Shown here one piece after another: positions 1 through 9,427 of a DNA stretch of 43,728 nt. Source of the DNA: a virus; IMG/VR virus record IMGVR_UViG_3300010158_000128, positions 1 to 43,728 of that record. The stretch is one strand, 5' to 3'. Position numbers and translations under genes: made by a program. Each line of letters begins with the position of its first letter. Position 1 is the stretch's first letter. The notes under the pieces are model-generated. The model was not told the DNA's origin, made no database searches, and was given only the letters and a program-made list of their open reading frames with translations.

Positions 1-69
1 ACAACATATCCTTGTTGTTTAGGTAATTAACTTTTGCTGTCATTAGATGAGTCCTCGTAAGTTACATTA

Positions 70-101
70 TAAACTACGCACTTATTAAAGTCAAATAAAT
101 A
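70..101 (+). promoter_or_regulatory. Late-promoter-like element upstream of the baseplate operon
   Basis: AATAAATA at 94-101 resembles the T4 late promoter TATAAATA and lies 19 bases before the start codon at 121. It is preceded at 70-86 by TAAACTACGCACTTATT. A near-identical 17-base string sits the same 7 bases ahead of the same octamer at 5924-5955. An AGGAGAT ribosome site follows at 110-116. That this is a gp55-type late promoter is inference from position and recurrence; the octamer alone is common in AT-rich DNA. Confidence 0.55.
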
Positions 102-120
102 GAGTATCAGGAGATACATT

Positions 121-1146
121 ATGAGTTTCAATTTAGGTTCCGGACTAACGTCCTCGCTAGGAAATCTTGGCAATTTGGCTTCTGCCGGTGCCAGCGGATT
201 TAATACCGCGAGCAGACTAAGTTCTGCAATTGCAAGCGGATTCAACTCAGATGGAGGAAACAATATTGCTGGTGCTATTCGAGCAATTAATTTACCAGCG
301 GCAGGCGAAGCAATTGGTGATATCATAGGTGCTGTCAGTGCCTTTACAGAAGATACATATGCAAACGATTGGCGTGTTCGATTAAGTCTTGCTAACTGGA
401 CTAGTTTTAAAGGTAGCCCTGTATTACAACCATTAAAAGATTCAGGTGGTTTAATATTTCCATACACTCCTAAAATTTCTATACACAGCGGTGCAAAATA
501 TAGTCCAGTTGACACTGTGCATACAAACTACACATTCCAGGCATTTAAAAATAGCGAACCAGGACAAATTAAAATAACGGCTCCAATGTATGTGTCAGAT
601 CCTACAGAAGGCCTTTACTGGATTGCCATGGTGCATTATTTAAGAAGTTTAACCAAAATGTTCAGCGGATCTGATCCAAAGGCCGGTAATCCTCCTCCTG
701 TTATCATGTTAAACGGTTATGGTAATTATGTTTTTAAAAATGTTCCGGTTGTAGTTACTTCCATGGATGTAAGTTTAGAAAGTACCTGCGATTATATTGG
801 CGTTAATGTTGTTGGTAGTGCTGCCGGTGGTGTGGAAGGAACAGCAGATGCTATTGGAGGGTTAGCTAACACAATTGGCGGTGCTTTTGGCGGAGCTTTT
901 GGCGGAGCACTTGGATCAGCAACTTCTATTATTAGCGGTGTTGCGGGCGGGGTAGGACAAGTTGCTGGTTTATTAGGCAGTTTAGGACTTGGCGGAACTA
1001 CCAGCGGCGGCGTATCACATGTTCCTACTAAAAGTACTTTCAGTGTAACACTGCAACCTATTTACAGTAGAAACAGTGTGCGTAAATTTAGCCTTGACAG
1101 GTTTGTTGGTGGCGGTTATCTTAATAATAATTTTGGATATATCTAA
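121..1146 (+). CDS. Tail tube-baseplate junction/cap protein, T4 gp48/gp54-like
   Basis: 341 residues. T4 gp48 and gp54 sit on top of the baseplate hub and start polymerisation of the tail tube. Seen here are segments typical of this family: FPYTPKI (113-119), HTNY (134-137), a SEPG turn (145-148), YWIAMVHYLRSLTKMF (166-181) followed by GNPPP (189-193) and LNGYG, then a VVTSMDVSLE strand. The C-terminal third (about 232-298) is a Gly/Ala/Ser-rich low-complexity stretch containing a tandem GGAFGGAFGGAL. The start codon follows an AGGAGAT ribosome site. It opens the structural block, 2 bases before gp53, as expected for a baseplate operon. I cannot separate gp48 from gp54, which are related to each other; the fold and location call is firmer than the number. 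Confidence 0.75.
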   Translation: MSFNLGSGLTSSLGNLGNLASAGASGFNTASRLSSAIASGFNSDGGNNIAGAIRAINLPAAGEAIGDIIGAVSAFTEDTYANDWRVRLSLANWTSFKGSPVLQPLKDSGGLIFPYTPKISIHSGAKYSPVDTVHTNYTFQAFKNSEPGQIKITAPMYVSDPTEGLYWIAMVHYLRSLTKMFSGSDPKAGNPPPVIMLNGYGNYVFKNVPVVVTSMDVSLESTCDYIGVNVVGSAAGGVEGTADAIGGLANTIGGAFGGAFGGALGSATSIISGVAGGVGQVAGLLGSLGLGGTTSGGVSHVPTKSTFSVTLQPIYSRNSVRKFSLDRFVGGGYLNNNFGYI

Positions 1147-1148
1147 TT

Positions 1149-1451
1149 ATGTCTGCTAATTATAAAAATACCAGCCCTTGGTACTCTACAAAAACAACTA
1201 ATAATTATTTAGGTGTACTAACAATTAGACCGGTTAGTGCTGAAAAAGATGACTTTTTATATACAATTGAAAGTCAGTATACTTATCGTCCAGATTTATT
1301 AGCATTTGACTTATACGGCGATGCCGCTCTATGGTGGGTTTTTATACAACGTAATCTTGATGTACTACAGGATCCAATTTTTGATTTTGTCCCAGGCAAA
1401 AAAATATATATTTGTAAAAATAGTAGCCTTAAACTAGCACTAGGATTATAA
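1149..1451 (+). CDS. 53: Baseplate wedge subunit, gp53-like
   Basis: 100 residues, about half the length of T4 gp53 (196). gp53 joins neighbouring baseplate wedges around the hub. The conserved signature is visible: RPDLLAFDLYG (47-57), LWWVF (61-65), QDPIFDF (74-80) and a PGKKIYI strand (82-88). This is the compact form common in marine T4-like phages. The start codon lies 2 bases after the preceding stop with no strong ribosome site, which suggests translational coupling. The next gene begins 1 base after its stop. Placement between a junction protein and the hub/spike genes repeats the T4 order 53 then 5 and supports the call. Confidence 0.82.
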   Translation: MSANYKNTSPWYSTKTTNNYLGVLTIRPVSAEKDDFLYTIESQYTYRPDLLAFDLYGDAALWWVFIQRNLDVLQDPIFDFVPGKKIYICKNSSLKLALGL

Positions 1452-1452
1452 A

Positions 1453-3669
1453 ATGGATTTTTTAAATGCGGCAACAAATGCAATAAGCACTATTAAAACT
1501 GCATTTAATAGTCTGGGCCCTGCGTCAGGGTTATCATCTGCGTTTGATAATGTTACTGGATTTCTTGATAGTTTTATAGGTCCCCTTAAGACATTGGGTA
1601 TAAAACTGCCACTACCAAACCCATTATTTGATTATGCCAGCTATGATTATGTATTAGGTATAGGATGTTTGTCTGATGACGAAGCTAATGCTCCTGATGC
1701 AACTTACATGTCGGGTAGTCGAATTGATTTAATTTGTAAATCTGCAAACGCCGACTTTAGTAATAGGGTCCAAACTGCGTATGGACAATTTGACTTTTTT
1801 ATAGATAATCTTGTACTAGAACAATCAATTGGCTTTGAGCACGATTCAAATACTAATGTTACTGATATCAGTTTTAATATCACTGAACCCTATAGCATGG
1901 GAATGTTTTTTATATCATTAGAAACATTAGCTAGAGATAAAGGTCATAAGAACTGGAGAGATGCAACGTGGACTCTCACAATTGAATTTAGAGGAAATTT
2001 AGAAACTGGTAAAATGGGTAATATTCCCACCACATTCCGTTGCATACCGTTTGTTATAACTGATATTGACATGACAGTTGATAATAAGGGTGCAATATAT
2101 CAAATAAGTGCAATGCCAACCAGCCAAGCCGCATTGGCAAACGAATACAAAAATTTTAAAACTGAAGTATCTGTTGACGGGAAATCTGTCCAAGAAGTTT
2201 TACAAACAGGCCCAAATAGTTTACAAGTATATCTCAATAAAGTGGCAGAAGAAGAAGCTGCCCGTCGCGGTCCGGATTTTGTGCCAGACGAATATGTTAT
2301 TTTATTTCCAAAAGTTTGGTCTTCTGCATCTGGCAACGATATCGTTAAAGATGCAGGTGCAACCACCGATTTGATATTAACTCCAACTGGATTAAAATCT
2401 ATATTGGGAGTCACTCGTGCGACTCCGGTAAAAGAAGGAACACGCGGGAATCTAGAACAAGACGGTGCCAACTGTAATGTTCTTGGCAGTGCAATAATTG
2501 ATGTTGATGGCGATCGTACTGCCACTCCACCAACTCGAAAAAATAACGAAGTGTTTGATGACGCCGGAAATATTATTAAAGGTAAAGTAAACACTTTAAA
2601 AGATCCTAAAACTTCTAACTTTAAATTTCCGCAAGATAGCGATATTCCAAATGCAATTAATCAAGTATTATTAAAAAGTGATTTTGTTAGAAAAACACTT
2701 GGGCCTGAAGCATTAACACCTCAAGGCTGGCGTCAGTGGTGGCGTCTTGACATGCAAGTTTATAAAATTACAACCGATGCTAATTTGGGATACACCGGAG
2801 AAAAACCCAAAGTTATAGTAATTAGAGTTATTCCCTATAACGTACATGCCAGTAGAGTAACTGCCCCTAACATTAAAGTTAAAGGTTTTGACCAATTAAA
2901 AAAACAAGCGGTTAAAGAATATAACTATATCTACACAGGAAAAAATGTTGATATTATAGATTTTAAAATTTACTTTGATAACGGATTTGTAACGTCAATG
3001 CTTGCAGATTCGTTCTCTAAAAATTCTGATATTGTTACCGGCACTCAAAATGGAGAAGGCGTAGTCAAAGCCCCGTTGAATCCGGTTGGTAAAGGAAATG
3101 AACCTGAGGAAGGTGTACTTCCAACAATTACAAAATTTTTTAAAACACTAACTAATACTGATAAAAAAGGCGGCAGCGGTCCTGATAGTTCGGTAACCAG
3201 AGCTGCTCGTTTATTCCACGATGCAATTACTAAAACACAAGGTGATATGATTGAATTAGATATGACAATTATAGGAGATCCGTATTATATTGCCCATAGC
3301 GGCATGGGGAATTATACAGGATCATCTACCTCAGACAGTTCAAATATATTAGACGACGGTAGTATAAATTATCAAAACGGAGAAGTTGATGTTGTTGTTA
3401 ATTTTAGAACTCCAATTGATATTAATCAAGGAACTGGTTTGTACACATTTACAGGTACAACAATGAGTGCTCCAGTTAATTCTTGGAGCGGACTCTACCG
3501 GTTAACTGAAGTTACCAGTACATTTAAAGGCGGAGAATTTAGACAAAAGTTAGGAGGCTATCGCAGACCATACCAAGAAGCTACAACCACTGACGATAAT
3601 TCAAAAGTATATAACACCGGTGGCGACACAATACCTGCAGAATCAGATTCTTCAGATCCAAGCGAATAA
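1453..3669 (+). CDS. Putative baseplate hub protein (gp27 position)
   Basis: 738 residues. It lies directly before the gp5-like spike, where a hub protein that grips the spike would be expected. The N-terminus (1-50) is a small helical/Gly-rich segment. It is followed by a beta-rich domain with YDYVLGIGCLS (about 64-74) and a conserved-looking core, DFFIDNLVLEQSIGFEH (about 116-132) to LETLARDKGHKNW. A long central region (about 260-400) holds hydrophilic linker-like sequence. The C-terminal part (about 590-738) carries LDMTIIGDPYYIAHSGMGNY and ends in a Ser/Asp-rich tail. LDMTIIGDPYYI-like segments are typical of hub domains in phage gp27/gpD-type proteins. At nearly twice the length of T4 gp27 (391) the assignment rests mainly on context. 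Confidence 0.5.
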   Translation: MDFLNAATNAISTIKTAFNSLGPASGLSSAFDNVTGFLDSFIGPLKTLGIKLPLPNPLFDYASYDYVLGIGCLSDDEANAPDATYMSGSRIDLICKSANADFSNRVQTAYGQFDFFIDNLVLEQSIGFEHDSNTNVTDISFNITEPYSMGMFFISLETLARDKGHKNWRDATWTLTIEFRGNLETGKMGNIPTTFRCIPFVITDIDMTVDNKGAIYQISAMPTSQAALANEYKNFKTEVSVDGKSVQEVLQTGPNSLQVYLNKVAEEEAARRGPDFVPDEYVILFPKVWSSASGNDIVKDAGATTDLILTPTGLKSILGVTRATPVKEGTRGNLEQDGANCNVLGSAIIDVDGDRTATPPTRKNNEVFDDAGNIIKGKVNTLKDPKTSNFKFPQDSDIPNAINQVLLKSDFVRKTLGPEALTPQGWRQWWRLDMQVYKITTDANLGYTGEKPKVIVIRVIPYNVHASRVTAPNIKVKGFDQLKKQAVKEYNYIYTGKNVDIIDFKIYFDNGFVTSMLADSFSKNSDIVTGTQNGEGVVKAPLNPVGKGNEPEEGVLPTITKFFKTLTNTDKKGGSGPDSSVTRAARLFHDAITKTQGDMIELDMTIIGDPYYIAHSGMGNYTGSSTSDSSNILDDGSINYQNGEVDVVVNFRTPIDINQGTGLYTFTGTTMSAPVNSWSGLYRLTEVTSTFKGGEFRQKLGGYRRPYQEATTTDDNSKVYNTGGDTIPAESDSSDPSE

Positions 3670-3671
3670 TT

Positions 3672-5486
3672 ATGACACAAGATAACAGTTATTACAGTTC
3701 TAACACATCCGACGATCCCCGTCCAGGCCCGTACCTTGCCAAAGTAATTGGACATTTAGACAGTACCTACATGGGAATTTTAGAAGTTCAATTATTAAGA
3801 CCTGTTGGCGGTAATACCGCAGAAACTAAAACATTTCAGGCTAGATATATGAGTCCGTTTTACGGAGTAACTAGTGCTGATTACTTAATTGGAAAGCCTG
3901 GCGAAACAGGGTCTGATACATATGATAATACACAAAAATCATATGGTATGTGGATGGTACCACCTGACGTTGGAACTTTGGTAGTTATTATTTTTATTGA
4001 CGGTGCAGCCGATAAAGCATTTTGGATAGGGTGTGTAGCTGACGAAGGCATGAATTTTATGGTGCCAGGACTTGCCGCAACCCAAAAAGTAGTTGAAGAT
4101 GTTGATCCAGATAAAGCAGACCGGTTAGGCAGAGTACCAGTAGCAGAATATAATAAAGCAGTTAATAACACAGACGATTCGGATATCACACAAGGATTAA
4201 AACCCAGACATCCTTTTACAGATGTGCTGTCCAAACAAGGATTATTGTTTGATGATATTAGAGGAATTACATCTTCCAGTGCCAGAAGAGAAGTGCCTAG
4301 TATGGTGTTTGGAATCAGTACACCTGGCCCGGTTGATAAGAATGGTCCTAAAGGAAAAATTGGTAATTTAGAATCTAAAGTTGATACTTTTGTTAGTCGT
4401 CTTGGTGGTACAACATTTGTTATGGACGACGGCGACAACAGATTTTTACGTAAAACTAATGCCAGCGAAGGTCCTCCAGAATACGCCAGTGTAGAAGATC
4501 AAGAAACAGATGGCGATGTTACATTACCTCATAATGAATTATTTAGAATTCGTACTCGAACTGGGCATCAAATTTTATTCCATAATACAGAAGATTTAAT
4601 CTACATTACCAATGCCCGCGGTACAAGCTGGATAGAACTAACCAGCGACGGCAAAATAGATATTTACGCCCAGGATAGCATTAGTGTACATACTCAAAAC
4701 GATTTGAATTTTTATGCAGACAGAGACATTAACCTAGAAGCAGGTCGAAATATTAATATTAAAGCTAACGAAGAAATGCATACACATGTTCTTAAAGATC
4801 ACATATTAATTGTTGATGAGAATCAAAAAATTCATGTTAAAATGGATGTAGATAAAACGTACGAGCAAAATTATACGCATCATGTTAAACAAGATGTAAA
4901 CAAATTATACGATACTAACTATTTGCAACATGTTTTAGGAGATGCAGATAAAGTGTTTGACGGTGCATATCAACACAAAGTAGGCGGAAGTTTTGATTTT
5001 AATATTGGCGGACATAATTTTCAAACTTCCGGCGAGAATATGGAAGTCAAAGCTGCCAATACTACTATATCTGGCGGCAACATAAATTTTAACGGGCCCG
5101 CTGCATCTACCGCAAGTGAAGCAAGTGAAGCAAGTAAGGCAGGATTACCCCAGCGATTAAAACTTCATAAGTTATCAGTTGAAACTGGCGAATACGATGA
5201 CACTCAAATTCCGCCCACTATTATGCGTCGAGTTATTACAACTGAGCCGTATGTATATCATGAAAATATAGATCCGCTTAAAGTTAAGATTGCAGAAACT
5301 GATAGAGATATTGACGGCAGATACGAAAATACTGATGAAGATCAACTAAGCGATCAAAGTGATTTTAGTGAAACAATGCTTGCTCCTCCAGACTTGTGGC
5401 AAAATTATACCACTAACATAGATACTTTTAAAACAGTAATACCACCCGCTACAGAACAAGAACAAGAGGAGGCAGGACCACAATGA
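3672..5486 (+). CDS. 5: Baseplate central spike, gp5/VgrG-like
   Basis: 604 residues. This is the trimeric needle that punctures the outer membrane. An OB-fold-like domain (about 10-140) contains GPYLAKVIGHLDSTYMGILE and VPPDVGTLVVIIFIDG. Residues about 290-450 form the triple-stranded beta-helix: HNTEDLIYITNARG, WIELTSDGKIDIYAQDSI and DINLEAGRNINIKA, then four 16-residue repeats (372-435), then GGSFDFNIGG. A hydrophilic tail of about 130 residues follows. I see no T4-type lysozyme domain between the OB fold and helix, so this appears to be a spike without peptidoglycan hydrolase activity. The stop overlaps the gp25 start (ATGA). The order hub, spike, gp25 supports the call. Confidence 0.85.
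   Translation: MTQDNSYYSSNTSDDPRPGPYLAKVIGHLDSTYMGILEVQLLRPVGGNTAETKTFQARYMSPFYGVTSADYLIGKPGETGSDTYDNTQKSYGMWMVPPDVGTLVVIIFIDGAADKAFWIGCVADEGMNFMVPGLAATQKVVEDVDPDKADRLGRVPVAEYNKAVNNTDDSDITQGLKPRHPFTDVLSKQGLLFDDIRGITSSSARREVPSMVFGISTPGPVDKNGPKGKIGNLESKVDTFVSRLGGTTFVMDDGDNRFLRKTNASEGPPEYASVEDQETDGDVTLPHNELFRIRTRTGHQILFHNTEDLIYITNARGTSWIELTSDGKIDIYAQDSISVHTQNDLNFYADRDINLEAGRNINIKANEEMHTHVLKDHILIVDENQKIHVKMDVDKTYEQNYTHHVKQDVNKLYDTNYLQHVLGDADKVFDGAYQHKVGGSFDFNIGGHNFQTSGENMEVKAANTTISGGNINFNGPAASTASEASEASKAGLPQRLKLHKLSVETGEYDDTQIPPTIMRRVITTEPYVYHENIDPLKVKIAETDRDIDGRYENTDEDQLSDQSDFSETMLAPPDLWQNYTTNIDTFKTVIPPATEQEQEEAGPQ
4785..4976 (+). repeat. Four tandem 16-residue repeats in the spike beta-helix
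   Basis: Residues 372-435 of the spike form four units of exactly 16, each starting His-Val: HVLKDHILIVDENQKI, HVKMDVDKTYEQNYTH, HVKQDVNKLYDTNYLQ and HVLGDADKVFDGAYQH. Sixteen is twice the 8-residue period of the T4 gp5 beta-helix. The repeats probably lengthen the needle by whole turns. The DNA copies have diverged, so the duplication is old or selected at protein level. Confidence 0.8.
5112..5138 (+). repeat. 9-base tandem repeat (three units) in the spike gene
   Basis: GCAAGTGAA occurs twice in a row and is followed by GCAAGTAAG, encoding Ala-Ser-Glu units (ASEASEASK) in the linker just after the beta-helix. The unit is a multiple of three, so copy-number change by slippage would keep the frame. 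Confidence 0.8.
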
Positions 5487-5926
5487 GCTCAAATGCTAAT
5501 CTATATAAAAAAATAACACTACCGGCTATCAATCACACTGAGTCGGTAAGGCCAAAAATGTACAAAGGATTCAGTACTGTTAATACTAATACTGAGAATT
5601 ATAATTTATACGATTTTGAGTTAATTAAGCAGGACTTGTTCAATCATTTTTATACACGGCAGGGTGAGCGTTTAATGCAACCTAACTTTGGTACAGTGAT
5701 ATGGGACTTGTTATTTGAACCATTAACTCCAGAGATAAAAGACATTATATTGAAAAATGTTAATACTATTATTAATTATGACCCTAGAATTAAAGCGGAA
5801 AATGTTGTTGTAACGGGCTACGATCAAGGTATACAAATTCAATGCACGCTGACATTTCTTGCTTACAACATTCAACAAACGCTACAATTAAGATTTGATC
5901 AAGCTAACGGTTTACTGGCACAATAA
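5483..5926 (+). CDS. 25: Baseplate wedge subunit, gp25-like
   Basis: 147 residues, close to T4 gp25 (132). gp25-like proteins form the inner core of the wedge and start sheath assembly. Seen here: YDFELIKQDLFNHFYTRQGERLMQPNFG (about 43-70), then WDLLFEPLTPEIKDII (74-89). FEP (78-80) stands where the family has its conserved EPR motif, with Leu replacing Arg. The C-terminal half is a beta-alpha region with DPRIKAENVVV and IQCTLTFLAYNIQQTLQLRFD. The start codon overlaps the spike stop by 4 bases (ATGA) and is preceded by a strong AGAGGAGG purine run. It ends just before a late-promoter-like element. Confidence 0.88.
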   Translation: MSSNANLYKKITLPAINHTESVRPKMYKGFSTVNTNTENYNLYDFELIKQDLFNHFYTRQGERLMQPNFGTVIWDLLFEPLTPEIKDIILKNVNTIINYDPRIKAENVVVTGYDQGIQIQCTLTFLAYNIQQTLQLRFDQANGLLAQ

Positions 5927-5955
5927 ACTACGTACTTATTGATATAAAATAAATA
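5924..5955 (+). promoter_or_regulatory. Late-promoter-like element upstream of gp6
   Basis: TAAACTACGTACTTATT (5924-5940) begins with the gp25 stop codon and is followed after 7 bases by AATAAATA (5948-5955), 16 bases before the gp6 start. The 17-base string differs by one base from that at 70-86, with the same spacing. AATAAATACACGATA (5948-5962) is also identical to 24035-24049. Function as a late promoter is inferred. Confidence 0.6.
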
Positions 5956-5971
5956 CACGATAGGATACATC

Positions 5972-8900
5972 ATGAGTTCAACTGATAGACAAAATAATTT
6001 ATTAATTAGCGAAGACTGGAAGAAAATTTATCAGTCGTTCCGCAATGCAGATTTTCAAAGCTACGACTTTGAAAACTTGCGTAGGACCATGATTACATAT
6101 TTGCGTACCAATTATCCTGAAGATTTTAACGATTATATTGAGTCTAGCGAATACCTTGCCCTTGTGGATCTTATTGCATTCTTGGGCCAAAGCATAGCTT
6201 TCCGTGTGGACTTAAATGCTCGTGAAAATTTCTTAGAACTAGCAGAACGTAGGGAAAGTGTGCTAAGATTAGCACGTTTGATAAGCTACAATGCTAAACG
6301 CAACATACCTGCTAGCGGTTTATTAAAATTCACAACAATCAGAACTACTGAAACAGTGGTTGATAGTAACGGTAGAAATTTGGCCGGGCAAATTATAACT
6401 TGGAATGATCCTGCCAACTCAAATTGGTACGATCAATTTATCAAAGTTATGAATGCCGCAATGAGTTCAACTCAACAGTTTGGAAATCCTAGTGATAAAG
6501 CAACAATATACGGAATTCCTACTAGTCAATATCGCTTCCAAGGTGCAAATACTGATATTCCTATCTATACTTTTTCAAAGTCAGTTGCTGGTAGAAATAT
6601 GAATTTTGAGATTACCAGCACAACTTTTAGCGGCCAAGATTATATCTACGAAGAAACTCCTAAAATTGGAAATCATCCAGCTTGCATTTACAAAGAAGAC
6701 GGCCACGGTTCAAGTAGTCCAGGAACAGGATTCTTTTTTAATTTTACACAAGGTACATTGAGTACTGGCTCTTTTACAATTACTCAGCCAAGTTCAAATG
6801 AGTCAGTTGATGTAGCAACTACAAATATTAATAATAATGATGTGTGGTTGTATCGATTAGACGAACGGGGTTCTGAAACTGAGCTATGGACAAAAATTTC
6901 AAGCCTCGAAGGTAATAATGTAATTTATAACAGTCTTAACAAAAGTATTAGAAATATATATTCTGTAATCACACGAGCAAACGATTCTATTAGTTTGGCA
7001 TTTAGTGACGGCACATTTGGAAATTTGCCACTTGGCACATTTAGAACATATTATAGGATTAGTAACGGACTTAGGTATGTTATTAACCCTGCTGATATTA
7101 GAAATATTTCTATTTCCATTCCTTATATTTCAAAAAAAGGACAAACTGAAACATTAATAGTTACACTAAGTCTTCCTACTTCTATTTCTAATTCAGATAT
7201 TGCTGAAACTAATACATCTATCAAAGCAAATGCTCCAGCAACATACTATACACAAAATAGAATGATTACTGCTGAAGATTATAATATTAGTCCGTTATCT
7301 GTTACACAACAAGCCGCTAAAATTAAAGCAGTTAACAGAACTGCTAGCGGAATTAGTCGATATTTTGACCTTAAAGATCCTACGGGAAAATATAGTTCAA
7401 CTAATTTGTATGCCAATGACGGTGTGTTATATCAAGATTCATATGTAGAATATACAAAATTTAATTATGCAACTAAAACAGATATTGAAGGAATTATACG
7501 AAATACAGTATACGACATTATTAAAAAATCTGAGTTAAGAAATTTTTATTATTCCAACAACGTTACTTTTTTATCTGCAAGTCTTCCTATTGCATGGTAT
7601 AGACAAACAGCAGATAGTAATTCTTCTACGGGATATATCGGTGATATCTCAGATAACAATGTTGCTTACTCTGTAGGATCATATACTTCTACAGATTTAA
7701 AGTATCTCACACCTGGTGCATTAATTAAATTTTTACCGCCAACTGGAAAATACTTTGATTCAACTAATGGAAATGTATTAGTATCAATTCCTACCGGATA
7801 TACTACTGCGGATAAGCCTGGTGCATTGTCTTATATATGGGCAGAAGTTATATCAGTAAACAGTGCAGGAACAGACTTGTCTCAAACTAACGGCCCAATA
7901 ACGTTAAATCAAGTTATCCCATCAAATGCAAAAATTATTCAGATTATACCTAAATTAGCTACCTCATTGAGTACCTCAATAATTGCAACAATGATTGATT
8001 TAGTTTATTCTAACAGGCCATTTGGGTTGCGATATAATGCTGTTATACAATCCTGGCAATTAGTTTTTGAAACTAATTTAGATCAGACTAACGCATTTAG
8101 TTTAAGTAAACAAGGCAATAATACTAATAAAAATCAAGACTCGAGTTGGATATTGATGTTCACAACTGATAATGAATATTATACTATAACTACTCGGTTG
8201 TTAAGATATGTATTTGAAAGCGATAAAGAAACAAGATTTTATTTTGATGATAACATTCGAATTTACGATAATACTTCTAACTCTATCGTTGGTGATACAA
8301 TTAATATTTTGAGTATTAATACCAAACCTTCGAGTATTACATCTTTTACAACAGATCTATCTTGGGATGTTATTTCTTCATATAGCGGAATGGATGGATA
8401 TATTGATAATAAAAAACTAGTAGTATCTTTCCAAGATAGCGATAATAATGGAGTAGTTGACAATCCACAAATGTTTTTAGATATTGTTTCTGCAAACGGA
8501 GTAGACTTTACATCATACATTGTACAAGAAAGATATGCAATTTCAGCCGGTCAAGAAGACTATCGATACGTTAGTAATGACAATAATAAAATATTGATTT
8601 TAAGTTCACAGCCTAGATCATTTGCAGGATATGCAGACGGACAATATTTTTATTTTGCAGATACTGGAGTTGTAAAAGTATACAGTACTAAACTTGGTAT
8701 TGCTCAACCAACACTCGATTATAAAGTATATCCTGGCCGAGCTGATTTAAAATTTCAATACACACATAGTGCTGATTACGAATCTAGAATTGATCCAGGT
8801 GCAAGCAATATTATTGATATCTATGTTTTAACCAAGGCATATGATACACAATTTAGACAATGGATTGACGGTGCCGCCACAAAACAACCATTGCCGCCAA

Positions 8901-9427
8901 GCTCAGCTGAGTTGTATAATACAATTGGACCGTCTTTGGGATTAATTAAATCTATTAGCGATGAAATTGTATACCACCCTGTAAATTATAAAATTTTATT
9001 TGGAAGCACAGCAACAATAGATGTTCAAGCTAGTTTTAAAATAACTAAAAATGTAAACTCGGTGGTGTCTGATAACGATATTAAGTCGAGGGCAATTACT
9101 GCAATAAATCAATTCTTTACATTGGACAATTGGAACTTTGGCGATATATTTTATTTTACAGAATTATCTACTTATGTAATGAATCAACTTGCTCCTGACA
9201 TTACAAATTTTATTATTGTTCCAAGACAAGCTGGGTCTTATTTCGGTAGTTTATTTGAAATTAAATGCCCAAGCGATCAAATCTTTATTAATGGTGCAAT
9301 TGTTTCTGATATTGAAATTATTTCTGGAATCACTTCCGGCAATATTAAATCAGTAACGGGAACGGCATTAGATTCAATATATACACAAAACATAACTAGT
9401 TCAAACTACGGAGCATCGAATGGCTGA
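5972..9427 (+). CDS. 6: Baseplate wedge subunit, gp6-like
   Basis: 1151 residues against 660 in T4 gp6. gp6 dimers form the continuous inner ring of the baseplate. The N-terminal region (about 10-115) is well conserved for the family: WKKIYQSFRNADFQSYDFENL, then LRTNYPEDFNDYIESSEYL, DLIAFLGQSIAFRVDLNARE and AERRESVLRLARLISY. The middle (about 330-480) contains LAFSDGTFGNLPLG and TYYTQNRMITAEDYNISPL, the baseplate-J-like segment in which gp6 relatives have a beta-alpha fold. The extra length lies mostly in the beta-rich region about 500-1000. The C-terminus returns to conserved sequence (FTLDNWNFGDIFYFTELSTY). It starts 16 bases after a late-promoter-like motif and overlaps the giant gene by 8 bases. 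Confidence 0.88.
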   Translation: MSSTDRQNNLLISEDWKKIYQSFRNADFQSYDFENLRRTMITYLRTNYPEDFNDYIESSEYLALVDLIAFLGQSIAFRVDLNARENFLELAERRESVLRLARLISYNAKRNIPASGLLKFTTIRTTETVVDSNGRNLAGQIITWNDPANSNWYDQFIKVMNAAMSSTQQFGNPSDKATIYGIPTSQYRFQGANTDIPIYTFSKSVAGRNMNFEITSTTFSGQDYIYEETPKIGNHPACIYKEDGHGSSSPGTGFFFNFTQGTLSTGSFTITQPSSNESVDVATTNINNNDVWLYRLDERGSETELWTKISSLEGNNVIYNSLNKSIRNIYSVITRANDSISLAFSDGTFGNLPLGTFRTYYRISNGLRYVINPADIRNISISIPYISKKGQTETLIVTLSLPTSISNSDIAETNTSIKANAPATYYTQNRMITAEDYNISPLSVTQQAAKIKAVNRTASGISRYFDLKDPTGKYSSTNLYANDGVLYQDSYVEYTKFNYATKTDIEGIIRNTVYDIIKKSELRNFYYSNNVTFLSASLPIAWYRQTADSNSSTGYIGDISDNNVAYSVGSYTSTDLKYLTPGALIKFLPPTGKYFDSTNGNVLVSIPTGYTTADKPGALSYIWAEVISVNSAGTDLSQTNGPITLNQVIPSNAKIIQIIPKLATSLSTSIIATMIDLVYSNRPFGLRYNAVIQSWQLVFETNLDQTNAFSLSKQGNNTNKNQDSSWILMFTTDNEYYTITTRLLRYVFESDKETRFYFDDNIRIYDNTSNSIVGDTINILSINTKPSSITSFTTDLSWDVISSYSGMDGYIDNKKLVVSFQDSDNNGVVDNPQMFLDIVSANGVDFTSYIVQERYAISAGQEDYRYVSNDNNKILILSSQPRSFAGYADGQYFYFADTGVVKVYSTKLGIAQPTLDYKVYPGRADLKFQYTHSADYESRIDPGASNIIDIYVLTKAYDTQFRQWIDGAATKQPLPPSSAELYNTIGPSLGLIKSISDEIVYHPVNYKILFGSTATIDVQASFKITKNVNSVVSDNDIKSRAITAINQFFTLDNWNFGDIFYFTELSTYVMNQLAPDITNFIIVPRQAGSYFGSLFEIKCPSDQIFINGAIVSDIEIISGITSGNIKSVTGTALDSIYTQNITSSNYGASNG

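Noticed and set aside
1-30. C-terminal end of an upstream gene at the left edge
   Set aside because: All three plus frames stop within the first 30 bases, so no frame can be preferred; not called.
30-75. Hammerhead-ribozyme-like TAGATGAGTCC near the left edge
   Set aside because: The core CUGAUGA is not matched (UAGAUGA), there is no GGAC partner for stem II, and no GAAA follows.
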